Shown: positions 10,556-21,600 of the stretch, piece after piece
Layout of the letters: each line of letters opens with the position of its first letter
Numbering within the stretch: the first letter of the stretch is position 1
Source of the DNA: Rhineura floridana
Lineage: Eukaryota > Chordata > Lepidosauria > Squamata > Rhineuridae
Reading direction: 5' to 3'
Length of the DNA: 64,000 nt
Assembly (NCBI RefSeq): GCF_030035675.1
Contig: NC_084482.1
Coordinates: forward strand, 232,161,943-232,225,942
Position numbers and translations under genes: made by a program
Notes under the pieces: generated by a model
What the model was told of the DNA's origin: nothing
What the model saw: the letters and a program-made list of their open reading frames with translations, nothing else
Databases searched by the model: none

Positions 10556-11899
10556 AGGTGGCTTACAACATACAAGGAAATTTAAAAACCAATAAAAACA
10601 TCACTAAAAGCATCAATAAACTTTTGTATGACTAGCAAATACAATAAATAATGCTGCTGCTTCTCATAATAACAAAAACAACATAACAATAACAAAAATA
10701 ATATGTCAGAAAACAACATACATATACTGTAAAACTATCATAAAATATTTTTAAACCTGTGCTCATCCACTCACTAAAGTGTTACCACGAGGGAGGGAGG
10801 GCCTTTCTGACCACTAGCTCTGGGGGCAGCTTCTCACTTCCCATATGGAAGTCCCTCCCCTGGGGAGGGGGAGACATGGATGGGAATCCATTCAGCGATT
10901 GCTACAGGTGGATCCTGCCCCGGCAGTGATAATATGCAGGAAGGTGCCCTTCAACGGAACCAGGCCACTGGGGGCCGTCAAGTTCAGTGTGGCCTATGCT
11001 CCCGGGATTCAGACGTGGGGGTGGGTGGGTTTTCGTTTCCCAGCCCTCCCCAGAGATGCCGCTGGTGACCACGCAGCCACACCACTCTGCCGGGCAAGGA
11101 AAGGGAGATGCAGGAGTGTCACACGCGAACCACCTGCAGCTGGTGGGGTGGGGATGCATCTGACAGGGAAAGGCCTTATCCGAAGCAGCGTGGTGCTGCT
11201 CCCAGGGGGGGGGAGGAGACAACTGGGGGCAACAGTGGCTGTGGGGGGCACTCATGCACAGGGAAAAACTGGCAGCGCTCTCTGCTATTGTGTCTCTTGT
11301 GGCCAGCCAGAACAGTGGACCTGCTTCTTTCACAGAGGTGGCAGACAAGGGCTGGCCAAACCCTGGGGGCAGAACAGCCTGTCTGGCCCTGGCAGTCTGC
11401 TCCTGAAGGTGGAGTTTCCACAGAGGACTCCTGACAAGGGAGGACTCCGTTCAAGGGGAGTTACTCCCAGGAAAGCATGCACAGAACTGCAAACCAGGAG
11501 GCATCACAAACCTCCTCCGTGGCTCAGTCCCTCCCACGGGAGTTGTATTGCAAAACACTTGGAGGGCACCAGGCGGGTGGGGGGGGGAGGCCTCCTCCCA
11601 AGAATTCGGTGGCAGCTGAACAAAGCAAGCGCCTGCCCAGCCCAGGATCCTGGTTCCAGCGGTGGGCAGCTGGGGGTCCCCCGGGATCCCACAAAAATCA
11701 GTGGGTCGTTGGGTGGGCGCGCTCCTGAAATCGACTGCTTTCCTCGTCTTCCGTCCCCCAAGGGCCCATTCTCCAGAGCCCCGCCCTGCCCTCCTCCATC
11801 ACGGACCTTTTGCATTTTGCTCTGGACCCCACGACCTTTTGCATTTCGCCAGGGGGCACGAGAAGCACCAGATCTTGGAAGAACCCCCCCTCCATGTGC

Positions 11900-12450
11900 C
11901 ACGCGCATCTGGAATCCAGGAAGTGCCCCTGAGCATATGCAGAGCGCTCACTCGGCCCCTCCGCCCCGGTCCCCGCGTTTTGGCCGATTACCTGGATGCG
12001 GAATAGCTGTACGGGAGGGGCACGAACGGCCACTCTGTACGTGCTCAGGGACACTCCCAGGGACCCCAAGGGCGGAGCGGGGACGGCTGAGGAAAGGAAG
12101 CGCGGAGAGCCGCGCCCCCTTCCCTCTCTGTACGCGCTCAGAGGCACCCTTCTTTTTGCAGGGATGACGCCCCCGCCCACAAAAGGGGGAGCCTTGTGGT
12201 CTCGATTCCCCCTCCTGCCGGCTCACCCGCCTCCGCCTTTTCGCTCGGCTGCTCCCCGGGCGCTGGGCGGCCGCCGCGGCCTCTGCTGCGGAGGCTTCTC
12301 CTCTTCCTTCTCGGCGGCGGATTAAAGGGGCAGGGCCGTCTCGCCTCCCTTCACCGGCCCCCACAGCCGCTTCTGGACCACCTCGCCTTTAAGGCGCTCT
12401 TATTTGCCCTCCGACAAGGCCCTCCCCTCTCGGTATCGCGCTTGCACAAG
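11900..12450 (-). promoter_or_regulatory. CpG island, probable ZBTB22 promoter and first exon
   Basis: The stretch is GC- and CpG-rich and lies about 3 kb upstream of the spliced ZBTB22 coding exon. Minus-strand splice donors (gtgagcg near 11951, gtgagcc near 12226) would suit a non-coding first exon spliced to the acceptor at 9012. Which donor is used cannot be told from the sequence. Large frames here on both strands look like composition artefacts. Confidence 0.5.
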
Positions 12451-12769
12451 AGAAAGCCCTTGCTCACCACAGCGCGTGCGCGGATTCCCTGTTGCTCCTG
12501 CGGCTTCTAAAAGGCACGGAGGCACTTTCAGTCGGAGGACACTATTTAAGAGGCAGGAGCGGGAGGAACTTCTTTGCATGCAATTAAATTTATTATGTCT
12601 CTTAAAATCCACTTCTGTAGCCGTTTGCACATGAACAAAAATCATGCTCTGATTTTTTTTTTTTAAAAATGATCTCGTTTTTGGAAGCCAGCCCTTCCAA
12701 CCCTAACCCTGGCTTAGACGGGAAAAGGTAGAAAATAGAGAATTTTTTAAAAATACATTGCATTAAAAG

Positions 12770-12860
12770 GTTATATCCAACGTTAGTCCTACTCAGAGTA
12801 GACCCATTTTGAAATTAGACATAATTTAGTAATGCTCTAATAGTCCTGAGTAGGCCTAAC
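12770..12860. repeat. Short MITE-like fragment
   Basis: 'cctactcagagtagaccca' belongs to a squamate repeat that contains 'cttctgagtagacatg'-type sequence. A fuller copy lies at 26130-26225 and a weaker one near 28760-28830. Confidence 0.4.
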
Positions 12861-12864
12861 ACAA

Positions 12865-13690
12865 GACCAGGAGCAGACTGCAGTACAGATCATGAACTGG
12901 TCGTATCGAAAATCAGAGTAAAGCTAAAGAAGGACAACAAAGCAATCATAACGCCAAAATACAATTTAAATAACATCCCAGAAGCATATAAAGATCAAAT
13001 AAGGAACAGGTTTGAGGCTTTAACCTTAGTTGACAGAGAACCAGAAGAACTATGGAATGAAGTCAGACGTTATCAGAAGAATGCAAAAAGACAATACCTC
13101 TAGTTAAAAAGAGAGAAAGACCCCAATGGATGACTGAAGAAACTCTTCAAATGGTTAAAGAGAGAAGGAAAGCAAAAGCAAAAGGAGATAGAAACACAGT
13201 CACAACCCTAAATGCAACAATACAGCGACTAGTACGCAGGGACAAAGAGAACTATTACAATAGTTTCTGTATAGAAATAGAAGAGGACAACAAAAAGGGT
13301 AGACCAAGACCCCTATTCCAAAAGATTAGAGAAATGAAAGGGAAAATTAAACCAAGAGTAGGGATGTTGAATAATCAACTGGTGAACACACTGACTGACT
13401 GAGATGAAATAAAAGGAAGATGGAAGCAATACACTGAAGAACTCTATAAAAGAGATGCAAGATGACAGATTCATTCACGGAGGAACCATATGATGAAGAA
13501 CCAGAAATTTTAGAATGTGAGGTGAAAGCTGCTCTTAAAATACTTGGAAGAAACAAATCACCAGGAATAGACGGCATACCAGTAGAGTTGCTACAAGCTA
13601 CTGAGACTGAATCTGTCCAAATTTTGACTAAAATCTGTCAAGAAATATTTAAAACTAAACAATGGCCCACAGACTGGAAGCGTTCCATAT
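12865..13690 (+). mobile_element. BovB (RTE) LINE, 5' segment
   Basis: The reading resumes BovB ORF2 upstream of the reverse transcriptase core. One frame carries 'WMTEETLQMVKERRKAKAKG' and another '[20 protein letters not shown]' and '[10 protein letters not shown]'. Stops and frame changes show decay. The segment ends abruptly at 13690 and continues at 15183 after an inserted L2 and MITE. The 5' end of the element is missing. Confidence 0.9.
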
Positions 13691-15058
13691 ATTATTTTTT
13701 ATTATTATTATTTATTTAATTTATTAGTCGCCCATCTGGCTGGTTGTCCAGCCACTCTGGGCAACGTACAAGATAAAACAATAAATTAAAACATTAAAAT
13801 TTAAAACCATAACAGTAAGAAACCTAACCCACCCCAAAAGCCTGCCTGAAGAGCCAGGTCTTCAAGGCCCAGCAGAAGCTCATCATAGAAGGGGCCTGGC
13901 GGAGATCATTTGGGAGAGAGTTCCACAGGGTGGGGGCCACTATTGAAAAAGCCCTCTCTCTAGTCCTCACCAGTCTAGCTGTTTTAACCGGTGGGATCGA
14001 GAGAAGGTCTTCTGAGGCTGATCTTGTTGAGCGGCATCCCTGACGATGCTGGAGGCGCTCCTTCAGATAGACTGGGCTAAAACCGTATAGGCTTTTAAAG
14101 GTCAAAACCAACACCTTGAATTGGGCCCGGTAAACAACCGGTAGCCAGTGCAACTCCTTCAGCACTGGAGTGATGTGATCTTGCCGGTGGCTGCCTTTAA
14201 TCAGACGAGCCGCCGCATTCTGTACCAGTTGCAGCTTCTGGACCGTTTTCAAGGGTAACCCCACGTAGAGCGCATTACAGTAGTCTAGGCGAGAGGTGAC
14301 CAGGGCATGTACTACCGGTGGGAGCAGGTGGTTGGGAAGGTAGGGGTGCAGCCTCCGTGTCAGATGGAGTTGATACAGCACCGCCCGGCTCACAGCCGAG
14401 ACTTGAGCCTCCATGGTCAGCTGGGAGTCAAGAATGACCCCCAGGCTGCGGGCCTGGTCTTTCAGGGGCAAACGTACCCCATTGAGCACCAGGTCCACAT
14501 CCCCCAGCCTTCCCTTGTCTCCCACAACAGTACCTCGGTTTTGTCAGGGTTCAGCTTCAGCTTATTCCTTCCCATCCAGCCACTCACTGACTCCAGGCAC
14601 TTGGACAGGGTTTCTACAGCCAACCTCGGTGAAGATTTAAATGAGAGATAGAGCTGCATGTCATCCGCATACTGATGACATTGCAGCCCAAATCTCCTGA
14701 TGATTGCCCCCAGCGGCTTTATATAGATGTTGAACAGCATCGGGGAGAGGATGGAACCCTGTGGCACCCCACAAGTGAGAGGCCAAGGATCCGAAACCTC
14801 ATCCTCCAATGCCACTCTTTGGTACCTACCAGAGAGGAAGGAATGGAACCACTGCAATACAGTGCCCCCCATGCCTAACCTCTTCAGGCGGTCCAGGAGG
14901 ATAACGTGGTCAACGGTATCGAAAGCCGCTGAGAGATCAAGGAGGACAAGGAAGGTGCATTCGCCCCTATCCCATGCCCTCCTCATATCATCTACCAAGG
15001 CGACCAAGGCTGTTTCAGTCCCATGTCCAGGCCTGAAGCCCGATTGAAATGGATCCAG
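13691..15058 (-). mobile_element. L2 LINE inserted in BovB
   Basis: On the minus strand this encodes an L2 reverse transcriptase: FQSGFRPGHGTE near 15050, LLDLSAAFDTVDH, GVPQGSILSPMLFN, the catalytic CHQYADDMQLY, then the C-terminal half (LDYCNALYVGLPLKTVQKLQ, LWNSLPNDLR). The coding part runs in two overlapping frames (15007-14462 and 14525-13824), so there is one frame change near 14500. The 3' end at 13691 has an AATAAT-type tail. It is 5'-truncated at the edge of a MITE. Confidence 0.9.
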
Positions 15059-15181
15059 AATTCAGAGCTTGGAAAAGTTACTTTTTTAAACTACAGCTCC
15101 CATCAGCCCCAGCCAGCATGGCCACTGGATTGGTCTGATGGAAGTTGTAGTTCAAAAAAGTAACTTTTCCAAGCTCTGATC
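15059..15181. mobile_element. Palindromic MITE (hAT-like)
   Basis: The terminal inverted repeats are near perfect: 'cagagcttggaaaagttact' at the left end and its reverse complement at the right. The interior carries the 'ctcccatcagccccagcc' motif common to squamate hAT-like MITEs. No coding capacity. It sits exactly at the join between the L2 5' end and the resumed BovB. Confidence 0.8.
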
Positions 15182-16500
15182 CAGATATACATCCCACTTC
15201 CAAAGAAAGGGGATCCCAGAGAATGCAGTAATTATCGAACTATTGCCTTAATATCCCATGCAAGTAAAGTAATGCTCAAGATTCTACAACAAAGGCTCTT
15301 ACCATATATGAAGCGAGAAATGCCAGATGTCCAAGCTGGATTTAGAAAGCGAAGAGGCACCAGAGATCATATTGCAAACTTACGTTGGATAATGGAACGG
15401 AGCAAGGAATTTCAGAAGAAAATCACCCTGTGCTTTATAGACTACAGCAAAGCCTTTGACTGTGTAGATCATGAAAAACTATGGAATGCTTTAAAAGAAA
15501 TGGGGGTGCCACAGCATCTGATTATCCTGATGCGCAGCCTGTACTCTGCACAAGAGGCTACTGTAAGGACAGAATATGGAGAAACTGATTTGTTCCCCAT
15601 CGGAAAAGGTGTGAGACAGGGGTGTATTTTATCACCCTATTTATTTAATCTGTATGCAGAACATATCATACGGAAAGCAGGATTGGACCAAGAAGAAGGA
15701 GGTGTGAAAATTAGAGGGAGAAATATCAATAACTTAAGATATGCAGACGATACCATACTACTAGCAGAAACCAGTAATGATTTGAAACGAATGCTGATGA
15801 AAGTTAAAGAGGAAAGCACAAAAGCAGGACTACAGCTGAATGTCAAGAAGACTAATGACAACAGAAGATTTATGCAACTTTACAGTTGACAATGATGACA
15901 TTGAACTTGTCAAGGATTATCAATACCTTGGCACAATCATTAACTAAAATGGAGACAATAGTCAAGAAATCAGAAGAAGGCTAAGACTGGGGAGGGCAGC
16001 TGTGAGAGAACTAGAAAAGGTCCTTAAATGTAAAGATGTATCACTGAACACTAAAGTCAGGATCATTCAGACCATGGTATTTCCTATCTCTATGTATGGA
16101 TGTGAAAGTTGGACAGTGAAAAAAGGGATAAGAGAAAAATCAACGCATTTGAAATGTGGTGTTGGAGAAGAGCTTTGCAGATACCATGGACTGCAAAAAA
16201 GACAAATAATTGGGTGTTAGAACAAATCAAACCAAAACTGTCATTAGAAGCTAAAATGATGAAACTGAGGTTATCATACTTTGGACACACCATGAGAAGT
16301 CATGATTTACAAGAAAAGACAGTAATTCTGGGAAAAACAGAAGGGGGTAGAAAAAGAGGAAGAACAAACAAGAGATGGATCGATTCCATAAAGGAAGACA
16401 GACCTGAACTTACAAGATCTGAACAGGGTGGTTCATGACAGATGCTCTTCATAGGGTCGCCATAAGTCGTAATCGACCTGGAGGTACGTAACAAGACCGA
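15182..16500 (+). mobile_element. BovB (RTE) LINE, reverse transcriptase and 3' end
   Basis: 15272-15889 encodes the reverse transcriptase core: [45 protein letters not shown] and the catalytic RYADDTILLA. The C-terminal region follows in other frames ([22 protein letters not shown]). The 3' UTR ends at about 16500 with 'gggtcgccataagtcg' and 'cgtaacaagac'. Frame shifts near 15850-16130 mark it as inactive. Confidence 0.93.
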
Positions 16501-16739
16501 ACACAACCCTCATCATTTGTCTTTTATTTATTTGTGAATGGCTATGCTACTATATATTCTATATTTATAATGAACTGAGACTCGATCCTGGTAAGGCAGA
16601 CATACGGTGGGCGGTTCTAGAATCCAGGAATTAGGTGGGCCGCCTGTCCTGGGAGGGGGTTGCGGTTCACGTACCCTGAAAGGGTTCACAGCTTTCCAGC
16701 TTGTCATTGGAGCCACAAGTAGCTTCTGTGACTAGGAGT

Positions 16740-16935
16740 TCTTATGTCCAGCAGAGGCTGATTCAACAGGAACGGCCGTTTGTGGACTGGGAGAGCCTGG
16801 CCTCACTTGTTTGTGCTCTATTGACCTCTTGTCTGGACTACTGTAATGCACTGTAGATAGGGCTGTCCTTGAAGGCAATCCAGAGGCTGCAGCACTAGTC
16901 CTGAAAGCACTACACCAGCAGTCAGACTTGATGAA
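16740..16935 (+). repeat. Degenerate L2 LINE fragment
   Basis: 'ctggactactgtaatgca' and 'gcaatccagaggctgcagca' encode a decayed LDYCNAL...LQ segment of L2 ORF2. Nothing else is recognised between 16.94 and 17.55 kb. Confidence 0.55.
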
Positions 16936-17579
16936 TCAAATACCTCTATACATGTGCAAAGTGCTTCTCTCTGCAGGACACCGCCTGAAAAGCCACTGGA
17001 AACAACTGTCTTGGCATCTGAGGGGGTGGGTGGGAGACATAGAAGCAGAGTGACTCCCCTTCCCCTGCAAAAAAGTCTGTCAGGCAGGGGGGGAGATTGA
17101 AAGCCAGAAGACCAAGAGGTGCAAAGTGCCTGCTTCCCCTCCCCCTCCAAAGACCAAGAATGCAGTGAGCCTGTGATGTGGCGGTTGCTGTTGGAGGGAC
17201 TGCCCCAGCCCGGCCCCACCTCCCAACACCTAGAAGCCTCGCCCCTCTCCTGCTTGGGGAGGGGCACAGCTGATGGCTTTGATGACAATGGGTGCATTAT
17301 ACCCAGCAGACTTTTTCTAAAAATAGGCTGAAAATGCAGCAGCAGTTATTATTTATAGTTTGTTCACCTTGACTTTTGTGTGTCATGCTGTTGTTTGAAC
17401 AGTAAGGGATATTTTCTCTCCATTCTGGTCTGTTTGGGGGGAGATGATGGGGGATTTTATATATACATACATGTATAGCTAATGGGGAATTCAATATACA
17501 TAAACAATGAGCAAAATATATTCTTTTATAAAGCTATAAAGGTTCATGACATTTTAATAGCTTAGTAGGAAGCCAGACC

Positions 17580-18090
17580 CTTTTCTCATTGGAGCTGTCT
17601 CCCCTGACTATGCTGGTTTGTTTGGAACTACTTGTACTCTAAACAACTGATAACACTGTGCTGAATATCTCGGTATCCCTAAGATGTAGAAAGAATTGCA
17701 GTAATAAAATGCGTAACTAAATTGCTTGCTCACTAGCGGGAGTGCTTAGCTCACTGTGAAAATGTACTTTCATGTGAAGTACTGGACATTGCCAAATTCA
17801 GTAGAACACCAAATTCACTAGAACATGATGCAGAAAGTACAAAGTACCTGTGCAAATACCTGTGTAATACTGTCATGTCTATGTCATTCTGATTGTTAAA
17901 TCCTGATTGGTAGATGCTACAGTCTTTGTCCTGATATGTATAAAAAACCCAGGCAACCAAGTGCCATAGTGCAGTTCTCCACTCGCTCAGAGGGAGACTG
18001 GCCAAGTGTACATTTGTCATCCAATAAAGGCCTACGTTTTTCCTGTTAGCCTGTGTCTTCAAAATATTTTATTCAAGGACCCCCAACAAA
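17580..18090 (+). mobile_element. Probable solo retroviral LTR
   Basis: A TATA box ('tgtataaaaaaccc', about 17935) is followed by an AATAAA signal (about 18022) about 85 bp later, the U3-R-U5 arrangement of an endogenous retrovirus LTR. No internal retroviral genes are seen next to it. The boundaries are approximate. It is an old fossil. Confidence 0.45.
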
Positions 18091-18366
18091 AGGACCACAG
18101 GAGAAATACAAAATTCTCCAACACCCTGAACATTCCACAGTGTAAATATGACACAGTAAAAAAAAAAGGGGGGGCTGGATTACATACTGCCTTTCACTGC
18201 AACAGGCAGGTGTAATTCCCCACCCCAGACTTCCAATTTTGAGGGAAAGTGGCAATATAGTGAAGATATCCCCTCTCCCGGACTGAGCTTCCTACACATC
18301 ATTCTAGCAGCTGGTAGACACAAACACATTTTAACAGAACTCACACTCTACCAAAAATATTTGTTT

Positions 18367-18372
18367 TTTATT
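18367..18372 (-). terminator. DAXX: DAXX polyadenylation signal
   Basis: AATAAA on the minus strand lies about 240 bp downstream of the DAXX stop codon, with no better candidate nearer. Confidence 0.6.
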
Positions 18373-18612
18373 TCCCCTTCTTTTTGTAAAATGAGTTGCT
18401 AAAAGGATAGGGCACAAATACACCCCCCAACACCTCCCCCATGGCATCCAGAATACAAACACTGCACTCCCACCCCCCCATGCACCATTAAAAAGCCTCC
18501 AGAAACAGAAGAGCCGCCATCCAATGAAAGAGACACTGGCCCCGCTCCGTCTGTCCGTGCATCTCTCCTCCTCCTCCGTAGCACCTGAAGGAGGGTTGCG
18601 GCAGGGAGGGGG

Positions 18613-21600
18613 CTAATCTGAGTCCGACAGAATGATGATCTCCTCTGGGTCACACTGGGTTGCCACGCTGGTCTGGGGGGAGAGAAGGGGGTCAAAGCAG
18701 GTGGAGATTAACCCTGCTCATGCTGGCTGCTCTGCTAAACAAAACCCTCCCACACACACACCAGGCCTCTTCCAGGAGGCGGGGAAGGAGGAGGAACCTG
18801 GTGGCCCCTTGGCCTGCGGATGAGCTCTGAGGCACCCCCAACTCAAGAATGAAGAAGCCTCAACTGCGGCATGGGGCACGATCCAAGAGAAAGCCAAGGC
18901 CTTTGCGCTGTCCTGGTTGGCAGACATGGCTGAGGAAGGACCAAGGCATACGCACATAAGACCAGCCCCTACGGCCTCAACAGCAGCTGGATCAGGCCAC
19001 CAAAGGGGGCCCTTCAAGTACTCAGAGTGGCCAACCAGATGCCTGCTGGGAAGAAGCCCGCAAGCACGGCACCACGGCAGCCCCCCGCCTGCCAGACTGC
19101 GTCTCCTCCAGCAGGTGGTATTCTGAGCCCCCCACCTGTGAGGAGCCTACAGCTTGCAAAGGAGGGCGGGGGGATCTTCCCTCTGCAGCACCTCACCCTG
19201 CCCCCGCCATGCACACAGGGGACGGGGAGAGTGGGGTGGGTCTCCTGGCCTGATCACGTCCCCACAGGGGCCGCAGTGGCACTTTCCCCGGTCACTGCGC
19301 TGCACCCACGAGAGAAACTCATGCTGCAGCCACCGGTAGTGGGGAGTACAGGGAGGCTGGCTGGCTGGGCTGGGAGTGGCGGGTTCCGTGGCCTGCAGAA
19401 ACTACGAGCACGTCCGACGGCGTCCAGAGGTGCATCCCGCAGCTTCTGCTAGTGACAGGGGAGGGGAGGAAGAGTCCCGTCCCAAACAACAAAGCCTTCT
19501 CCACCCCCACAGCTCAAGCTGACCTATGAGTAGACCCTGTACCAGGGGTGGGGCAACAGGGGGGCCTCTGGAGGGTGCTGTGCTCCCTGCCCAGCTCCCA
19601 TCATTGCCGGCTGGGAGGGGTTGGAGTTCAAGGACATGAGAGGGCCATAAAGGGTTAAAAAGAGCCCCCTTGCTGTAGGGAGGGTGTGACTGGGAGCTCC
19701 ATCTCCCTCCATTGCACCCAGGGAGGTCAAGGGCAGGGCGTGAGGTGGCAGAGCAGACAAAGACTCCTGAGAGAGGGAGGAGGGCTTTCTTGTGACCCTA
19801 ACTGAACCCTCCCAAAGTTTATTCATTAATACATCTGTTGTGCTTTTAAGTGCCACAGCCCTCCCCATGTCTTACGCCAAGAATAAAAAAAAGCTCTGCG
19901 CTCCAGAGAATTAAGCAGCACAAGATGGACGTTCCAGGGGCCCAGAATCTTATGGGCCCCTTCCAACGCAACTATTTTGTGGAGTTTCTGAATTAACAGG
20001 GAGGGAGGGAGGGAAAGCGATGGCCCTTGTGGGCTCCTCAGCAGCACCAGGCCCCACAGTGAGCCGGGGGGGGGGAGCATGAGGCTTGGCATTGCCAGCG
20101 CAGACCGAGTGGGGATTCTCCATGAATTTGGACAAAACCTCCCGGCCGTGCCAGAGACGCTGCCACAGATTGCAGCCTGGACCTTTTGCATGCAAAGCAG
20201 GGGCCGTCCTGCCACTGGGCTACTCAGGCAGCCCTGCTCAGCGGTGGGAGGGAAGGAAACAGGGATGCGGGGAGCCCAGAGTCTGTCAGCAGAGGCCCTG
20301 GCCTGCCCGGCTGCTCTGTCCACGTTCACTGCTGCCAAGCGGCCTGCAGGGAGAGCACTGCACTCCGCACTGGGGTCCTACTGCTGCTGGGCTTCTGCCA
20401 AGAGGCCGCCAGGGCGAGAGCACGATGCTGGCCTGGCCTAGACATGCCCCTCTGGCCTCATCTAGCTGCTGCCGCCACAGAAGGCTCTTCCGGGGTCCCC
20501 ACGGTCTGCATAGATGCATTAACTGGCCTCCCCAGTTACCCAGCGCACAGCAGGGAATCTACCCAGAAGCAGCTTCCAGACACCCCGACCCGCCACCACA
20601 CCAGCTCCTGCCCTTCTCCCCAGAGAACACCCAAAGGGGAGTTCTGCCTGCAGACTCCTTGGCGCTCTGCTCTCCGTTCCAGCGCAGGAGCTGCGCACCA
20701 GTGGCTGGGGGAGGCAGACACCCACCCCAGCAAACCCCAGACCCAGAATCAGGCCACCTGGCAGGACGCAGCAGAAGCCCTGGTGGCGCTGCCACGTCTC
20801 CTTTCTCTGCCAGAGGCAGCTGGGCGTGGCCCAAGCATCTTGGCCCCCATCTGCCCGGAGAGCACTTAGGGGGCTTCGGGGCTGCTGCTTCTGCCTGTGC
20901 CACGCCCCCCGACACACACTGCCCATGTAGTACCTTGCAGACCTTGGCAAGGAGTAGCCCCGGATGCTGTTGCTGGGGGCTGCCCTGGGAACTGGTGACC
21001 AGCCCCAGCCCGGGGGAGTCGGCGCACGTGGAGTCTGCCACAGGGGCCGGGCTTTGCTGGGGAGGCAGGCTGAGGAGCACCTCGTCGTCTTCCTCCTCGG
21101 ACGACCCAGCGCTGGGCACTTCAATGCAGCTGCTGTGGGGGCAGAAGAAACGGTTGCACCAACTGGAGCCAAACACATCAGGCAGATTCACTCAGGATAA
21201 CGGGATGAAAGGCTACTGGCCGCAATGCCCATGCGCCGCCTGCAGGTGGAGACAGTTGTGCTTCCCAATGGGGTGGGTGGAGTGGCTCCTGTGCTCAGGT
21301 CCCGTTCAGGGGCTTCCCATACGGGGCATCTGGTTGGCCCCTGTGAGAACAGGAGCTGGACTAGGTGGGCCCCTGCTGGCCTGATCTACTATACAATAGT
21401 AGAGTTGGAAGGGGCCTACAAGGCCATCGAGTCCACCCCCTGCTCAAGGAAGGAATCAGCCTAAAGCTTCCCCTGACAGGGGGCTGTCCAGCTGCCTCCT
21501 GAAGGCCTCCCGCCGTGGAGACCCACCACCTCCCTGGCGGACATGGGCACTGCCCCCCGCCTCCTCCTCGTGCTTTCCCCAGCGTGGCACCCTTCAGTTG

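Noticed and set aside
10845-12167. 440-codon open frame on the plus strand
   Set aside because: Low-complexity, GC-driven frame with no domain, lying over a probable CpG island and intron; it looks like a composition artefact.
20086-21384. 432-codon open frame antisense to DAXX
   Set aside because: It overlaps a real DAXX exon on the other strand and has no family motif; a shadow of GC-rich coding DNA.
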